A DNA stretch of 64,000 nucleotides from Lewinellaceae bacterium (GTDB lineage: Bacteria > Bacteroidota > Bacteroidia > Chitinophagales > Saprospiraceae): NCBI GenBank assembly GCA_020636355.1, contig JACJYB010000004.1:186001-250000 (forward strand), in the 5' to 3' direction. Shown here in pieces: positions 8,557 through 16,219 of this stretch. Below the pieces are notes generated by a model. That model did not search any database. It was given only the letters and a program-made list of their open reading frames with translations, and had not been told where the DNA came from. The stretch's first letter is position 1. The number at the start of each line of letters is the position of its first letter. The translations under genes were made by a program, and so were the position numbers.

Positions 8557-10059
8557 ATGAGTAGCGAATCAAGCATCGTATCAAAGGTTTGGAACTTCGC
8601 CAACGTATTGCGCGATGATGGCGTGAGCTATGGGGATTACCTAGAACAACTGACCTACCTCCTCTTTTTGAAGATGGTGGATGAATTCTCTAAACCCCCG
8701 TACAACCGGAAAATTGGAGTTCCTGAAGGGTATGATTGGGAAAGCCTGGTGAATAAGCGAGGGGCAGAACTGGACACGCATTACTCCAAGATGTTGCGTG
8801 AATTGGCCAATACAAAAGGTATACTGGGTCAGATATTTGTAAAGTCCCAAAATAAGATCCAAGATCCAGCCAAGCTCTTCAAGGTCATCGACATGGTGGA
8901 TAAGGAGAAGTGGAGCATGATGGGTGCAGACCTGAAAGGAAAAATCTATGAAGGACTACTTGAAAAGAACGCAGAAGACACCAAATCCGGTGCTGGGCAA
9001 TACTTCACCCCGAGAGCATTAATCAAAGCTATGGTAGCTTGCGTACAGCCAGAACCAATGAAAACCATTTCCGATCCGGCATGTGGTACCGGAGGCTTCT
9101 TTCTGGCATCCTACGATTACATTATAGAGAACTATGACCTGAACCGAGACCAGAAAGAGTTCCTAAAGAACAGAACCTTTTTCGGGAATGAGATTGTGGC
9201 GAACACACGTCGTCTGTGTTTAATGAACATGTTCCTGCATAACATTGGAGAGATCGATGGAGAGACCTTTGTATCTTCGGCGGATGCTCTTGTCGCCGAT
9301 GAAGGGAAGCGTTATGATTACGTTCTGGCTAATCCACCATTCGGCAAGAAGTCCAGTATGACCTTTACCAACGAAGAAGGCGAGCAGGAACGAGAAGATC
9401 TGGTTTACAATCGACAGGACTTCTGGGCCTCGACCTCCAACAAGCAACTTAACTTCCTCCAGCACATCCGGACGCTGTTAAAAGAGAACGGGGTGGCGGC
9501 GGTCGTCCTACCGGATAACGTCCTTTTTGAAGGTGGCGCCGGCGAAACGGTCCGCAAGCAGCTTATGCAATCCACAGAATTGCATACCATCTTACGTTTG
9601 CCGACAGGCATCTTCTATCGTCCCGGTGTAAAAGCAAATGTCTTGTTCTTTGACAATCGGCCTGGCGCACGAGATCCCTGGACAAAAGATGTCTGGATCT
9701 ACGACTACCGTACCAACGTTCACCATACGCTAAAGAAGAAACCCCTACAATTTGAGGACATGCAGGATTTCATCTCCTGCTACAATCCGAGTAACCGGAA
9801 CAACCGCAATGAGACCTGGTCTGAGGAAAACCCTGAAGGCCGGTGGCGTAAATTTACTTACGATGACATTATTACCCGGGATAAAACCAATCTGGATATC
9901 TTCTGGCTCAAAGATGAAAGCCTGGCGGACCTGGACAATCTACCTGATCCGGATATCCTGGCCAATGAGATCATTGAGAACATGGAAGCTGGGTTGGAGA
10001 GCTTTAGGGAGGTGATGGAGACGTTGAATGGGAAGGGTGTGTCATTGACAGAAATTTGA
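8557..10059 (+). CDS. hsdM: Type I restriction-modification methyltransferase subunit M
   Basis: The 500-residue N6-adenine methyltransferase forms the M2S modification core and, with HsdR, the restriction complex. An HsdM N-terminal helical domain (EQLTYLLFLKMVDEFS, about residues 31-46) is followed by SAM-binding motif I DPACGTGGFFLASYDY (from about 173) and catalytic motif IV NPPFG (about 259-263). The GAGQYFTPR string just before motif I is also typical. Its length and motifs are those of an active enzyme. It is the last gene of the hsd operon. Downstream lies the promoter and hairpin of the abi gene. Confidence 0.95.
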   Translation: MSSESSIVSKVWNFANVLRDDGVSYGDYLEQLTYLLFLKMVDEFSKPPYNRKIGVPEGYDWESLVNKRGAELDTHYSKMLRELANTKGILGQIFVKSQNKIQDPAKLFKVIDMVDKEKWSMMGADLKGKIYEGLLEKNAEDTKSGAGQYFTPRALIKAMVACVQPEPMKTISDPACGTGGFFLASYDYIIENYDLNRDQKEFLKNRTFFGNEIVANTRRLCLMNMFLHNIGEIDGETFVSSADALVADEGKRYDYVLANPPFGKKSSMTFTNEEGEQEREDLVYNRQDFWASTSNKQLNFLQHIRTLLKENGVAAVVLPDNVLFEGGAGETVRKQLMQSTELHTILRLPTGIFYRPGVKANVLFFDNRPGARDPWTKDVWIYDYRTNVHHTLKKKPLQFEDMQDFISCYNPSNRNNRNETWSEENPEGRWRKFTYDDIITRDKTNLDIFWLKDESLADLDNLPDPDILANEIIENMEAGLESFREVMETLNGKGVSLTEI

Positions 10060-10125
10060 GAATGTAATTAGCAATAAGAGATGGATTTTTTCTGCATTGT
10101 CTATTTAAAATTCAATAATACTTTG

Positions 10126-10133
10126 TATATTTG
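10126..10133 (+). promoter_or_regulatory. -7 promoter box of the hairpin RNA and abi gene
   Basis: TATATTTG matches TAnnTTTG exactly. A transcript starting about 7 bp downstream would begin at about 10139-10141, directly at the foot of the hairpin 10143-10184. This placement suggests that the hairpin is the 5' part of a deliberate transcript. Confidence 0.55.
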
Positions 10134-10138
10134 CAGTA

Positions 10139-10195
10139 ACATGTCCACCCCCCTTCCCGTTAGATCAGGGCGCTCAGGGTGGACTTTCTATTTTT
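10139..10195 (+). ncRNA. Hairpin RNA upstream of the Abi_2 gene (abiF-motif-like, possible RNA antitoxin)
   Basis: A perfect 8-bp stem, GTCCACCC (10143-10150) with GGGTGGAC (10177-10184), encloses a 26-nt loop. Within the loop, CCC (10156-10158) can pair with GGG (10168-10170). The stem is followed by TTTCTATTTTT, which could end the RNA just before the abi ATG at 10202. Its position matches the published 'abiF' RNA motif known to precede Abi_2-family genes. I cannot confirm membership without a covariance model. The alternative is an ordinary terminator for the hsd operon. Confidence 0.6.
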
Positions 10196-10201
10196 ATACC
10201 T

Positions 10202-11185
10202 ATGCCTAAAGTGCCATATACCAAAGCGGCACTTCGTTATGTTGCCCAACTTCAACAACTTAAAGATAGAGGCTTAATCATTGAGAATGATTCTAAAGCC
10301 CTTCACTTACTTGAGAATATTAGTTATTATCGACTGAGTGGCTATTGGTATCCTATGTTAGCGGAACCAAAAACGGCTCATGCTTTCAAGTCAGGATCTA
10401 CATTCAACAACGCATTTAAACTGTATTGTTTTGACCGTGAACTTCGAAAACTGATTTTGGGAGAATTGGAGAAAATAGAAGTGGCTATACGGGCTAAGTT
10501 GATCTATGAACTTTCACACCTTAATGGACCATTTTGGTATACTAATTCAGCACTATTCAATAATACTGGTCTTCATGCGACTACTGTTGATAAAATTAAT
10601 ACTGAATACAATCGCAGTGATGAAAAGTTTATAGTGGATTTCAAACAGAAATACCAAGACCCAATGCCTCCAAGCTGGATAATGTTGGAAGTGACATCAT
10701 TTGGTAGTTTATCGATGTTGTACAAAAATTTAAAGCATGGACGAAGGCAAATTGCGAACTACTTTGGTTTAGACGATAGTACATTTCAATCTTGGTTTCA
10801 TAGTATCGTATATCTCAGAAATGTTTGTGCTCATCACTCAAGACTGTGGAGCCGAGTAATGCGAATATCACCAGCCATTCCAGTCAACCCGAGATTCAAT
10901 TTCCTGATTAATACAATAATTCAAGATCCCACCACAGGGAAACCAAATAATAATAGAACATATTTCTTTTTGAGCATGATAATTTATTTACTCAATATCA
11001 TTAATCCGAATCATACCTTTAAACATAAATTGTTGGGACTTTTGCAAGCATATCCAATGATAGATGTTAAAGCAATGGGATTTCCAGTTGGATGGGAAAC
11101 AGAGAATATTTGGAACTGGCAAAAAATTGTTGATGATAGAAAATTGATTAACCGCCTTCTTAAGCAAATTGGATTTAGGAAATAA
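10202..11185 (+). CDS. Abi_2 / AbiF-family abortive-infection HEPN protein
   Basis: The 327-residue protein has the Abi_2 layout. It shows an N-terminal LLENISYYRLSGYWYPM (about residues 37-55), FDRELRKLILGELEKIEVAIRAK in the helical core, and the HEPN ribonuclease signature R-N-V-C-A-H (R206, H211; R-x4-H) in YLRNVCAHHSRLW. Family members cause abortive infection, and HEPN proteins with this motif usually cut RNA. It has its own promoter and a hairpin RNA directly upstream, and it sits in the defence end of the tRNA-Cys element. It converges with the next gene with only 4 bp between stop codons. Confidence 0.88.
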   Translation: MPKVPYTKAALRYVAQLQQLKDRGLIIENDSKALHLLENISYYRLSGYWYPMLAEPKTAHAFKSGSTFNNAFKLYCFDRELRKLILGELEKIEVAIRAKLIYELSHLNGPFWYTNSALFNNTGLHATTVDKINTEYNRSDEKFIVDFKQKYQDPMPPSWIMLEVTSFGSLSMLYKNLKHGRRQIANYFGLDDSTFQSWFHSIVYLRNVCAHHSRLWSRVMRISPAIPVNPRFNFLINTIIQDPTTGKPNNNRTYFFLSMIIYLLNIINPNHTFKHKLLGLLQAYPMIDVKAMGFPVGWETENIWNWQKIVDDRKLINRLLKQIGFRK

Positions 11186-11189
11186 GCAA

Positions 11190-12599
11190 TTACTTCACCT
11201 CTATCCTCGGTGCAAATCCCATAAACCCTACAGCCAACTGTTCCATATAGTTATAAACCAATCTTCTGTATTCCGGCGTGGTAAAGATGCAATCGTGCAA
11301 CGTAAGCATCGGAACTTCCGGATGATCCTTCTCTATGGCTTTGCAAACGACGTCAAGGACAAAGTGGGCCTCCAATTGTTGGGTAACATGGGCAAAGGTG
11401 CAGACCTGATCTCCTGGCATCCATTTGGCTTTGCCTTTTGCATTCTTGGTTTTGAAGTAGCCTGTGTTGATCAGATCAATAACCTGCATTAAACTTGGGA
11501 ATCTCTGGATTAATGCTTCTCTCAGCGGAGACTCCCAATGACTGGGTGTATTTAGAAGAGCTAAAAACTTCTTTTTTGCTTCTGTTCTGTCAGGGATGTT
11601 AAATAAAACCATTAACAATTCATAGAGTTCTCCACTTTTGACCAATTCCACAAATTCCTTGAGATCCGGTATTTCGTCAAGTTCATTTTGAAAATCAACT
11701 AACATAACCAGCGGGTGCGTCCTCCTCGTCCTTCCTTCCCCCTTTCTTTCTTTCTTCTTCTCTTCCACATATCGTTCATACCGGCGGCCGAGACGTACGT
11801 TATTCTCCAATATCAATTCTCCTATTCCTAGACGGCGATAGGCGGCGGCGTCGAAAAGAGCTAAACTGAAGTACGGTATCGAGTTTTTAATATCTAACCC
11901 TACCAACGGTTCACCGTTATACCTTAATGCCTTACGTAGTTTTTTATTGAGGTTACTTAACGGAGAATAAAGACGGCCGGTCTCTCCGATCTTAAACGTC
12001 CACCTTTCCGGATCTTCAAGTCTTCTTAACGCATCCCGTTGCAGCTCTTTTCTGAATTCGTTCTTTCCATAAAGCTTCTCAAGAATCTCTTCAGCCTCCA
12101 GCCAATCCACGCTTAAATAATTGAGTTGGTCATAGAGGTGTTGATATTTCTTTACAGCTTCCGGATCTCTTTTATGAGACCAGATCTTTTCCACCAAAGT
12201 CTCATCGTAGATGTAATGATATTGGAGTTTCCTAGAGGTTCGATATGCCTTCGTAAACCGATATGAGGTGCATTTCTGGCCTACGATGTAGTTTTCACCT
12301 TTTTCGATGATTCTGGCCTCTACTGCATAAGCTAAATACCTGTTATAATCCCTTACCAGATCCTGAAGGATTGCTGAACACAGATTGGCATAACAATCCT
12401 TATCTTCTCCTTGGCTCCATTGGATGCTTAAAGAACTCATGAGCATATCTAAGACCAATGCTAGCCGATCTTTGATTGCAATAGGGTTTCCTTTGTGAAA
12501 GCTTGGAGTAAATGGATGCTCCTGAAGGATCTTATCAAGATTCTCCGGTAGCCGACAAGCATAATTAGACCCAAACGGGTTCAATGCATTCTTCTTCAT
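11190..12599 (-). CDS. Compact family-A polymerase-like protein of the mobile element
   Basis: I read about 469 residues from the ATG at 12599. This start avoids overlap with the upstream gene, although the frame is open to 12656. The second half follows the order of family-A polymerase palm and fingers. GRLYSPLSNLNKKLRKAL leads into motif A LVGLDIKNSIPYF (Asp236). A motif-B-like RTEAKKKFLALLN comes next, then a QQLEAHF helix, and finally motif C LTLHDCIFTT (His435-Asp436). There is no 3'-5' exonuclease or 5' nuclease. The first half is unrecognised. It probably replicates or repairs the element. The polymerase reading is inferred from motif order only. Confidence 0.6.
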   Translation of the reverse strand: MKKNALNPFGSNYACRLPENLDKILQEHPFTPSFHKGNPIAIKDRLALVLDMLMSSLSIQWSQGEDKDCYANLCSAILQDLVRDYNRYLAYAVEARIIEKGENYIVGQKCTSYRFTKAYRTSRKLQYHYIYDETLVEKIWSHKRDPEAVKKYQHLYDQLNYLSVDWLEAEEILEKLYGKNEFRKELQRDALRRLEDPERWTFKIGETGRLYSPLSNLNKKLRKALRYNGEPLVGLDIKNSIPYFSLALFDAAAYRRLGIGELILENNVRLGRRYERYVEEKKKERKGEGRTRRTHPLVMLVDFQNELDEIPDLKEFVELVKSGELYELLMVLFNIPDRTEAKKKFLALLNTPSHWESPLREALIQRFPSLMQVIDLINTGYFKTKNAKGKAKWMPGDQVCTFAHVTQQLEAHFVLDVVCKAIEKDHPEVPMLTLHDCIFTTPEYRRLVYNYMEQLAVGFMGFAPRIEVK

Positions 12600-12609
12600 G
12601 GTAACAGAC

Positions 12610-12891
12610 TTAATATTTAGCAACATGATATCTGATCGGAACAGGGGCATTCTCAACTTCAGATCGCTTATAATACTTTCGAGATCCGACTGCGTAAGCT
12701 CTTAGAATCCCTCTATCAGTCCATGATTTTCTAGTAGGTGGAGTTATATCAAAATAGTCTTCGACCTCCTTACAGGTTAATAGGTCGTCGGATTTCGTTG
12801 GATTTACTCTATCGACGGTAGCGCCGGCGATGCGGCTATCAATTTCAGATAGAATATCTTCTACCAATCTCTGAACACTTTCGGTTAACAT
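12610..12891 (-). CDS. Excisionase-like helix-turn-helix protein
   Basis: About 93 residues are read from the ATG at 12891, although the frame is open to 12924. The C-terminal half is an HTH_17/excisionase domain: LLTCKEVEDYFDITPPTRKS forms the helix-turn-helix, and GSRKYYKRSEVE forms the wing with its usual 'YYKRSEV' ending. The N-terminal half is helical. Ten base pairs separate it from the polymerase-like gene, so the two are likely co-transcribed. In such elements this protein would direct excision or regulate the replication gene. Confidence 0.75.
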   Translation of the reverse strand: MLTESVQRLVEDILSEIDSRIAGATVDRVNPTKSDDLLTCKEVEDYFDITPPTRKSWTDRGILRAYAVGSRKYYKRSEVENAPVPIRYHVAKY

Positions 12892-13087
12892 GGTTTTCGT
12901 ATTAAGCAATGTTAATCTTCTCAACAGGTCATATCTGCCTTGCTGTTAATAATTTGTTTGTTAATCCAGCCTAACTGTTATTCAGTCAGTTCTGTCTTAA
13001 TTTGAATTGTTAACTATGGATGTGGAGGTATGATTTCTGAGATATCCTCCAAGAGAATATTTAGGAGGGTATAGAGGATATAGGGAG

Positions 13088-14101
13088 TTATACTTCAGGT
13101 AACGTATCAAGAAATTTCCTAAAGATTATAAGTTTCTTTGTCGCTTTCTGGTGAATGGAAGTCACTTTTTTATTTACGACTCTAACAGTCGATCCGTCTG
13201 GATGTCCAAAACATGATTCCAAAATTGGGTTCCGATCTTTTGGATTTAGATACAACTTATCAATGAAACCTTTCTCTGATAATGAATAAATCATATCCAC
13301 TAAGAGACCATCATTGAAGTGCCCATTCTTGGCCTTGTCTTGCCAAATTATTTTTGTTGTTACTTCACCGATCGGTATGCTATCAAATATATGTGCAAAG
13401 AGTTCAAATGAAATTGTGGCAATGATGAGTTTTTGAATTGCAAGATAGTCATACAACATCTCTAGGTTCTCCTTTGAACTAAGCCAGCCAAAGGTTCGGA
13501 CATTTCCAGTTTTATCAACCTTAATATCCACAATCAAATTGAACGCCTGTATGAGAAATTCTAAAGTTTGATTAGTCTTATTATTATTGATTTTGGCAGG
13601 TATCCTTATTGGTGCCACGGACAGACATTCCATCGTAAAGGATTTGTTTCGTACTTGATGTATTTGAAATTGATCTTGAAGAAGGTTCTGGATGAAATTC
13701 TCTATAATGGCTAGAATACTACTATCCCTAATATGTAGTCGTCTAAATCTATCCTTTATGGACTCCAATCGATCTAACCCGCTGTTTCTGATCTGCTCGT
13801 TTACATCGACTCCTTTTTCAATAATATGAGGAAGCTCGAGTATAGTCTGAATTTCTTGCAAAACCCAACTTGGTGGCGGAATTCGTTTTTCCTTAAGATG
13901 AATGTTGTAATTATCTGCCGGATTACCTACTACTAGAATCGGATCATATACAAGAAAAATTAGTTCCTTACCAACTTTCTTAAAATATGGTAGGAGATCC
14001 TTTTCAAGCTCATAATCGTCAATTCTAGATTTTACCCCTTTCACTAACAACGGTTTGAGTTGGTCAAGTGAACTTTCCAATATATAGGATAATGTTAGCA
14101 T
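13088..14101 (-). CDS. Hypothetical protein downstream of the integrase
   Basis: I do not recognise this 337-residue protein. It is Ile/Leu/Lys-rich, soluble, without signal peptide or membrane segment, and largely helical by composition. The C-terminal third has a basic stretch (VVNKKVTSIHQKATKKL). It starts 20 bp after the integrase stop on the same strand, so the two probably form one transcript. Its composition is A/T-richer than the chromosomal genes, in line with the rest of the element. A role in element control or as accessory cargo is possible, but nothing in the sequence decides this. Confidence 0.7.
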   Translation of the reverse strand: MLTLSYILESSLDQLKPLLVKGVKSRIDDYELEKDLLPYFKKVGKELIFLVYDPILVVGNPADNYNIHLKEKRIPPPSWVLQEIQTILELPHIIEKGVDVNEQIRNSGLDRLESIKDRFRRLHIRDSSILAIIENFIQNLLQDQFQIHQVRNKSFTMECLSVAPIRIPAKINNNKTNQTLEFLIQAFNLIVDIKVDKTGNVRTFGWLSSKENLEMLYDYLAIQKLIIATISFELFAHIFDSIPIGEVTTKIIWQDKAKNGHFNDGLLVDMIYSLSEKGFIDKLYLNPKDRNPILESCFGHPDGSTVRVVNKKVTSIHQKATKKLIIFRKFLDTLPEV

Positions 14102-14121
14102 AAGTTCCTATTAGATATGTT

Positions 14122-15432
14122 CTACCCGATTGATTTGAAAAACTTATTTGCACTTGCTCTTTTAGCAGACTCTAGTCGACTTACTCGAATATACTTCAAT
14201 AGATCTTTCTCTGAGGCATGATTGGTAATCATCATAATCGTCAGTGTATCGTTCTCCGCTAAATACATATTTGTCGCCCCAGTTCTTCTGGCGGTATGGG
14301 TCATAATCAGTTGATACTTGGGAACTACTTTTTTAAGTTTCAAACCTCCGCGTTTTTCAATGATCTCAACTTGATTATCAATACCAGCCATCTTGCCAAC
14401 TTCTTTGATGTATTTGTTAACCTTTTGTTCGTAGGTCCTGGGGATCTCATTCTTGTACTTGGCAAGAATTTGTAAAGCTTCCGGTTTAAGAGGTACTATG
14501 GTAGGTTTCTCTGTCTTCTGGTTGTAAATGTTTAGATAGCATTTTCTGCCTTCCTCGATCACATGATGGGGTTTGATCCTGGACACATCCGAATAGCGTA
14601 GCGCGGTATAGCATCCCAATAAAAATACGTCTCGAGCCAAGTCAAGATGAGGGGAATCTGATAGGTCTAGATCAAATATAGATTGGACCTCGGTTTCGGA
14701 CAGATAGATACTATCAATCTTTGCGGTGAGCACTTGAAACTTCCTATGTCGATAAATTTTATTTTGATGCAATCCATCTTCTTTTCCAGCTCCCAGGATA
14801 ACCTTCAGTGCCTTGACATGGCGACCGATGGTATTAATTGAATAGTTCTTCCTGGTAAAGAATTGGATGTATTGATTGTATAGATCAAGGGTGATGTCAT
14901 CGAAGTCCAGGGTTTTCCGGATCTCCTTCTGAAACAATAACCACTGGGTTCTGAATCCATAATAGTTCTTGATGGTGCCTTCGGAATAACGTGTTTTATT
15001 GGGTGTCAGTCGAGCACCAGATTCAATATCACGGATGAAGTGATCGATGTAGTCACACAGCTTGGTTCCCTTCGTATCTTTCTCTTTACCCAAAAGCTCA
15101 TCCAAATGGTCTCTCAATTGATCTGAGGTCACCACGTTACCCGTAGACTCCTGGAGGTTTACAAAGGCCACAATGGCATTTCTAACCTTATCTATTTGCG
15201 TCTGGATGTTTTGCATGATCACCCGGATTTGGGGCTGGACTTTGGCAAAGGCTTTCACCATGTCCGAGTCTGAAGTAGGTTTCCCTTGATTGGCATCCCA
15301 GAGTGCAGGAATGATGCTATCGCCGATGTAATACTTGAAAGGCTTCTTGTTCAATTGCAGCTTGGCATAGATGGCGGTGGGCTGATCACCATTCGTTCGC
15401 TTGAGGTAGAATTTGACGTTCGTGTAGTTCAT
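14122..15432 (-). CDS. Tyrosine recombinase / integrase of the tRNA-Cys element
   Basis: The 436-residue protein has an N-terminal arm-binding domain typical of Bacteroidota integrases (about 1-90), a SAM-like core-binding domain (about 110-215) and a catalytic domain with all expected residues. These are Arg279 in ALRYSDVSRIK, His379 and Arg382 in HTARRTGATNMY, His405 in NHASEKDLLKY and the nucleophile Tyr414. It lies about 175 bp from the intact tRNA-Cys, whose 3' end is duplicated at 3499. It is therefore the enzyme that would integrate and excise the 12.1-kb element. Confidence 0.95.
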   Translation of the reverse strand: MNYTNVKFYLKRTNGDQPTAIYAKLQLNKKPFKYYIGDSIIPALWDANQGKPTSDSDMVKAFAKVQPQIRVIMQNIQTQIDKVRNAIVAFVNLQESTGNVVTSDQLRDHLDELLGKEKDTKGTKLCDYIDHFIRDIESGARLTPNKTRYSEGTIKNYYGFRTQWLLFQKEIRKTLDFDDITLDLYNQYIQFFTRKNYSINTIGRHVKALKVILGAGKEDGLHQNKIYRHRKFQVLTAKIDSIYLSETEVQSIFDLDLSDSPHLDLARDVFLLGCYTALRYSDVSRIKPHHVIEEGRKCYLNIYNQKTEKPTIVPLKPEALQILAKYKNEIPRTYEQKVNKYIKEVGKMAGIDNQVEIIEKRGGLKLKKVVPKYQLIMTHTARRTGATNMYLAENDTLTIMMITNHASEKDLLKYIRVSRLESAKRASANKFFKSIG

Positions 15433-15473
15433 CAGAAGGCTCTTTAGCTCCTTCTAAATTACTCCATTTTGGG

Positions 15474-15500
15474 TTGGGGTACAAGATGGGGTACAAAAAT
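15474..15500 (+). repeat. Element-end repeat with paired GGGGTAC boxes (right copy)
   Basis: The sequence ttggggtacaa is followed by ggggtacaaaaat. It is related to 3574-3600 in the same orientation and lies between the integrase start and attR. It is a candidate arm-type site, or an operator for the integrase gene, which starts 42 bp away. Confidence 0.35.
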
Positions 15501-15560
15501 GCTTAAACTCATTTAAACGGATTTAAACACCGATCTCATAATATGCTGATTTTCAGCCAA

Positions 15561-15594
15561 TAAAAAATCCCTCTATTCAAATCGAATAAAGGGA
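15561..15594 (-). terminator. Element-borne terminator downstream of tRNA-Cys
   Basis: The arms tccctctattc (15568-15578) and gaataaaggga (15584-15594) form an 11-bp stem with one mismatch. On the minus strand the stem ends in UUUUUUA. Lying 13 bp beyond the tRNA 3' end, it replaces the terminator that integration moved away to 3460-3490. Confidence 0.7.
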
Positions 15595-15602
15595 CTTTAA
15601 TA

Positions 15603-15621
15603 TTTTGAGGTCGGTAGCGGA
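15603..15621. repeat. attR: right direct repeat, overlapping the tRNA-Cys 3' end
   Basis: These 19 bp are identical to 3499-3517. The overlap with the tRNA 3' end means that the integrated element keeps the tRNA gene functional. Confidence 0.85.
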
Positions 15622-15678
15622 TTCGAACCGCTGTACGAGGTTTTGCAGACCTCTGCCTAGCCACTCGGCCAACCGACC
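15608..15678 (-). tRNA. tRNA-Cys (anticodon GCA)
   Basis: Acceptor arms GGTCGGT and ACCGACC pair over 7 bp, and the discriminator base is U, as usual for Cys. The anticodon loop CTGCAAA gives GCA. The T arm GCGG-TTCGAAT-CCGC is perfect, and the D arm GGCCGAGTGGCTAGGC is normal. CCA is not encoded. The gene is the insertion target of the element at 3499-15621. A decayed copy lies about 174 bp further right. Confidence 0.95.
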
Positions 15679-15684
15679 TTTTCT

Positions 15685-15722
15685 AGTATTTTAGTATTTA
15701 GTATTGAGTATTCAGACTCAAT
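15685..15722. repeat. 38-bp flanking repeat, copy 1
   Basis: It starts agtattttagtatttag and lies just 5' of tRNA-Cys. It is identical to 15860-15897 at 37 of 38 positions, showing that the tRNA and its upstream flank were duplicated in tandem. Confidence 0.75.
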
Positions 15723-15762
15723 GGTTGTGATTCTTTCAATCATTCTATCCCACCCACTTTAG

Positions 15763-15852
15763 GATGAGAAACGCTGTACAAGGTTTTGGAGGCCTCTGCC
15801 TAACACACTCGCCTGCCCGACTGAGCTTTAGCGAAGGCGGGGCCAACCGACC
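15763..15852 (-). pseudogene. Decayed tRNA-Cys copy
   Basis: The 5' acceptor end (accgacc on the plus strand at 15846-15852), part of the D arm and the anticodon arm still match the tRNA-Cys at 15608-15678. The D-loop region is interrupted by about 30 bp of a GC-rich palindrome-like sequence (gcctgcccgactgagc...). The anticodon has changed from GCA to CCA, and the T arm and 3' acceptor strand are lost. It cannot fold as a tRNA. Confidence 0.65.
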
Positions 15853-15859
15853 CTATTGC

Positions 15860-15897
15860 AGTATTTTAGTATTCAGTATTGAGTATTCAGACTCAAT
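15860..15897. repeat. 38-bp flanking repeat, copy 2
   Basis: This is the partner of 15685-15722. It marks the outer edge of the tandem duplication that produced the pseudo-tRNA; the period is about 175 bp. Confidence 0.75.
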
Positions 15898-16219
15898 AAG
15901 TAAACTCAGACTCAAACAACTTCTTTAGGTTGATTATGAGTCCTATCAATAATCGAAGTGCTCTGACTGGCTTTAACCTTTCAGCTTTAATCCTTCACCC
16001 CCTATACTCAAATACCTTACCACTTTTTCAATCAGCATTGCAGCATATGAGCCCAAGTCAAACACACCATCGATGTCAAAATCACAACTGATTTCTTCAG
16101 CCAGAGTTGGATACCCGCATCCGTGGTCCGGCTAAAGAGCGTCAAATATACCAACTTTTTGGATTTACCACCCAACCTTTTCATCGCACGGTAACGTTAA
16201 TGTAAGAAACGACACTAAA
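15898..16219. other. Intergenic region with a possible gene remnant
   Basis: A minus-strand frame of about 50 codons (near 15980-16135) reads like protein sequence (LAEEISCDFDIDGVFDLGS) and ends in a normal stop, but it lacks a start and is closed upstream by TAG. It could be the tail of a lost gene. No promoter or RNA stands out. Confidence 0.3.

Noticed and set aside
4265..10059. BREX, DISARM or other multi-gene system instead of type I restriction
   Set aside because: Only HsdR, HsdS and HsdM motifs are present; no PglZ, BrxC or phospholipase D genes are seen.
11190..12599. Reverse transcriptase or retron
   Set aside because: There is no YxDD motif, no msr/msd-like RNA beside it, and the motif order fits family-A polymerases better.
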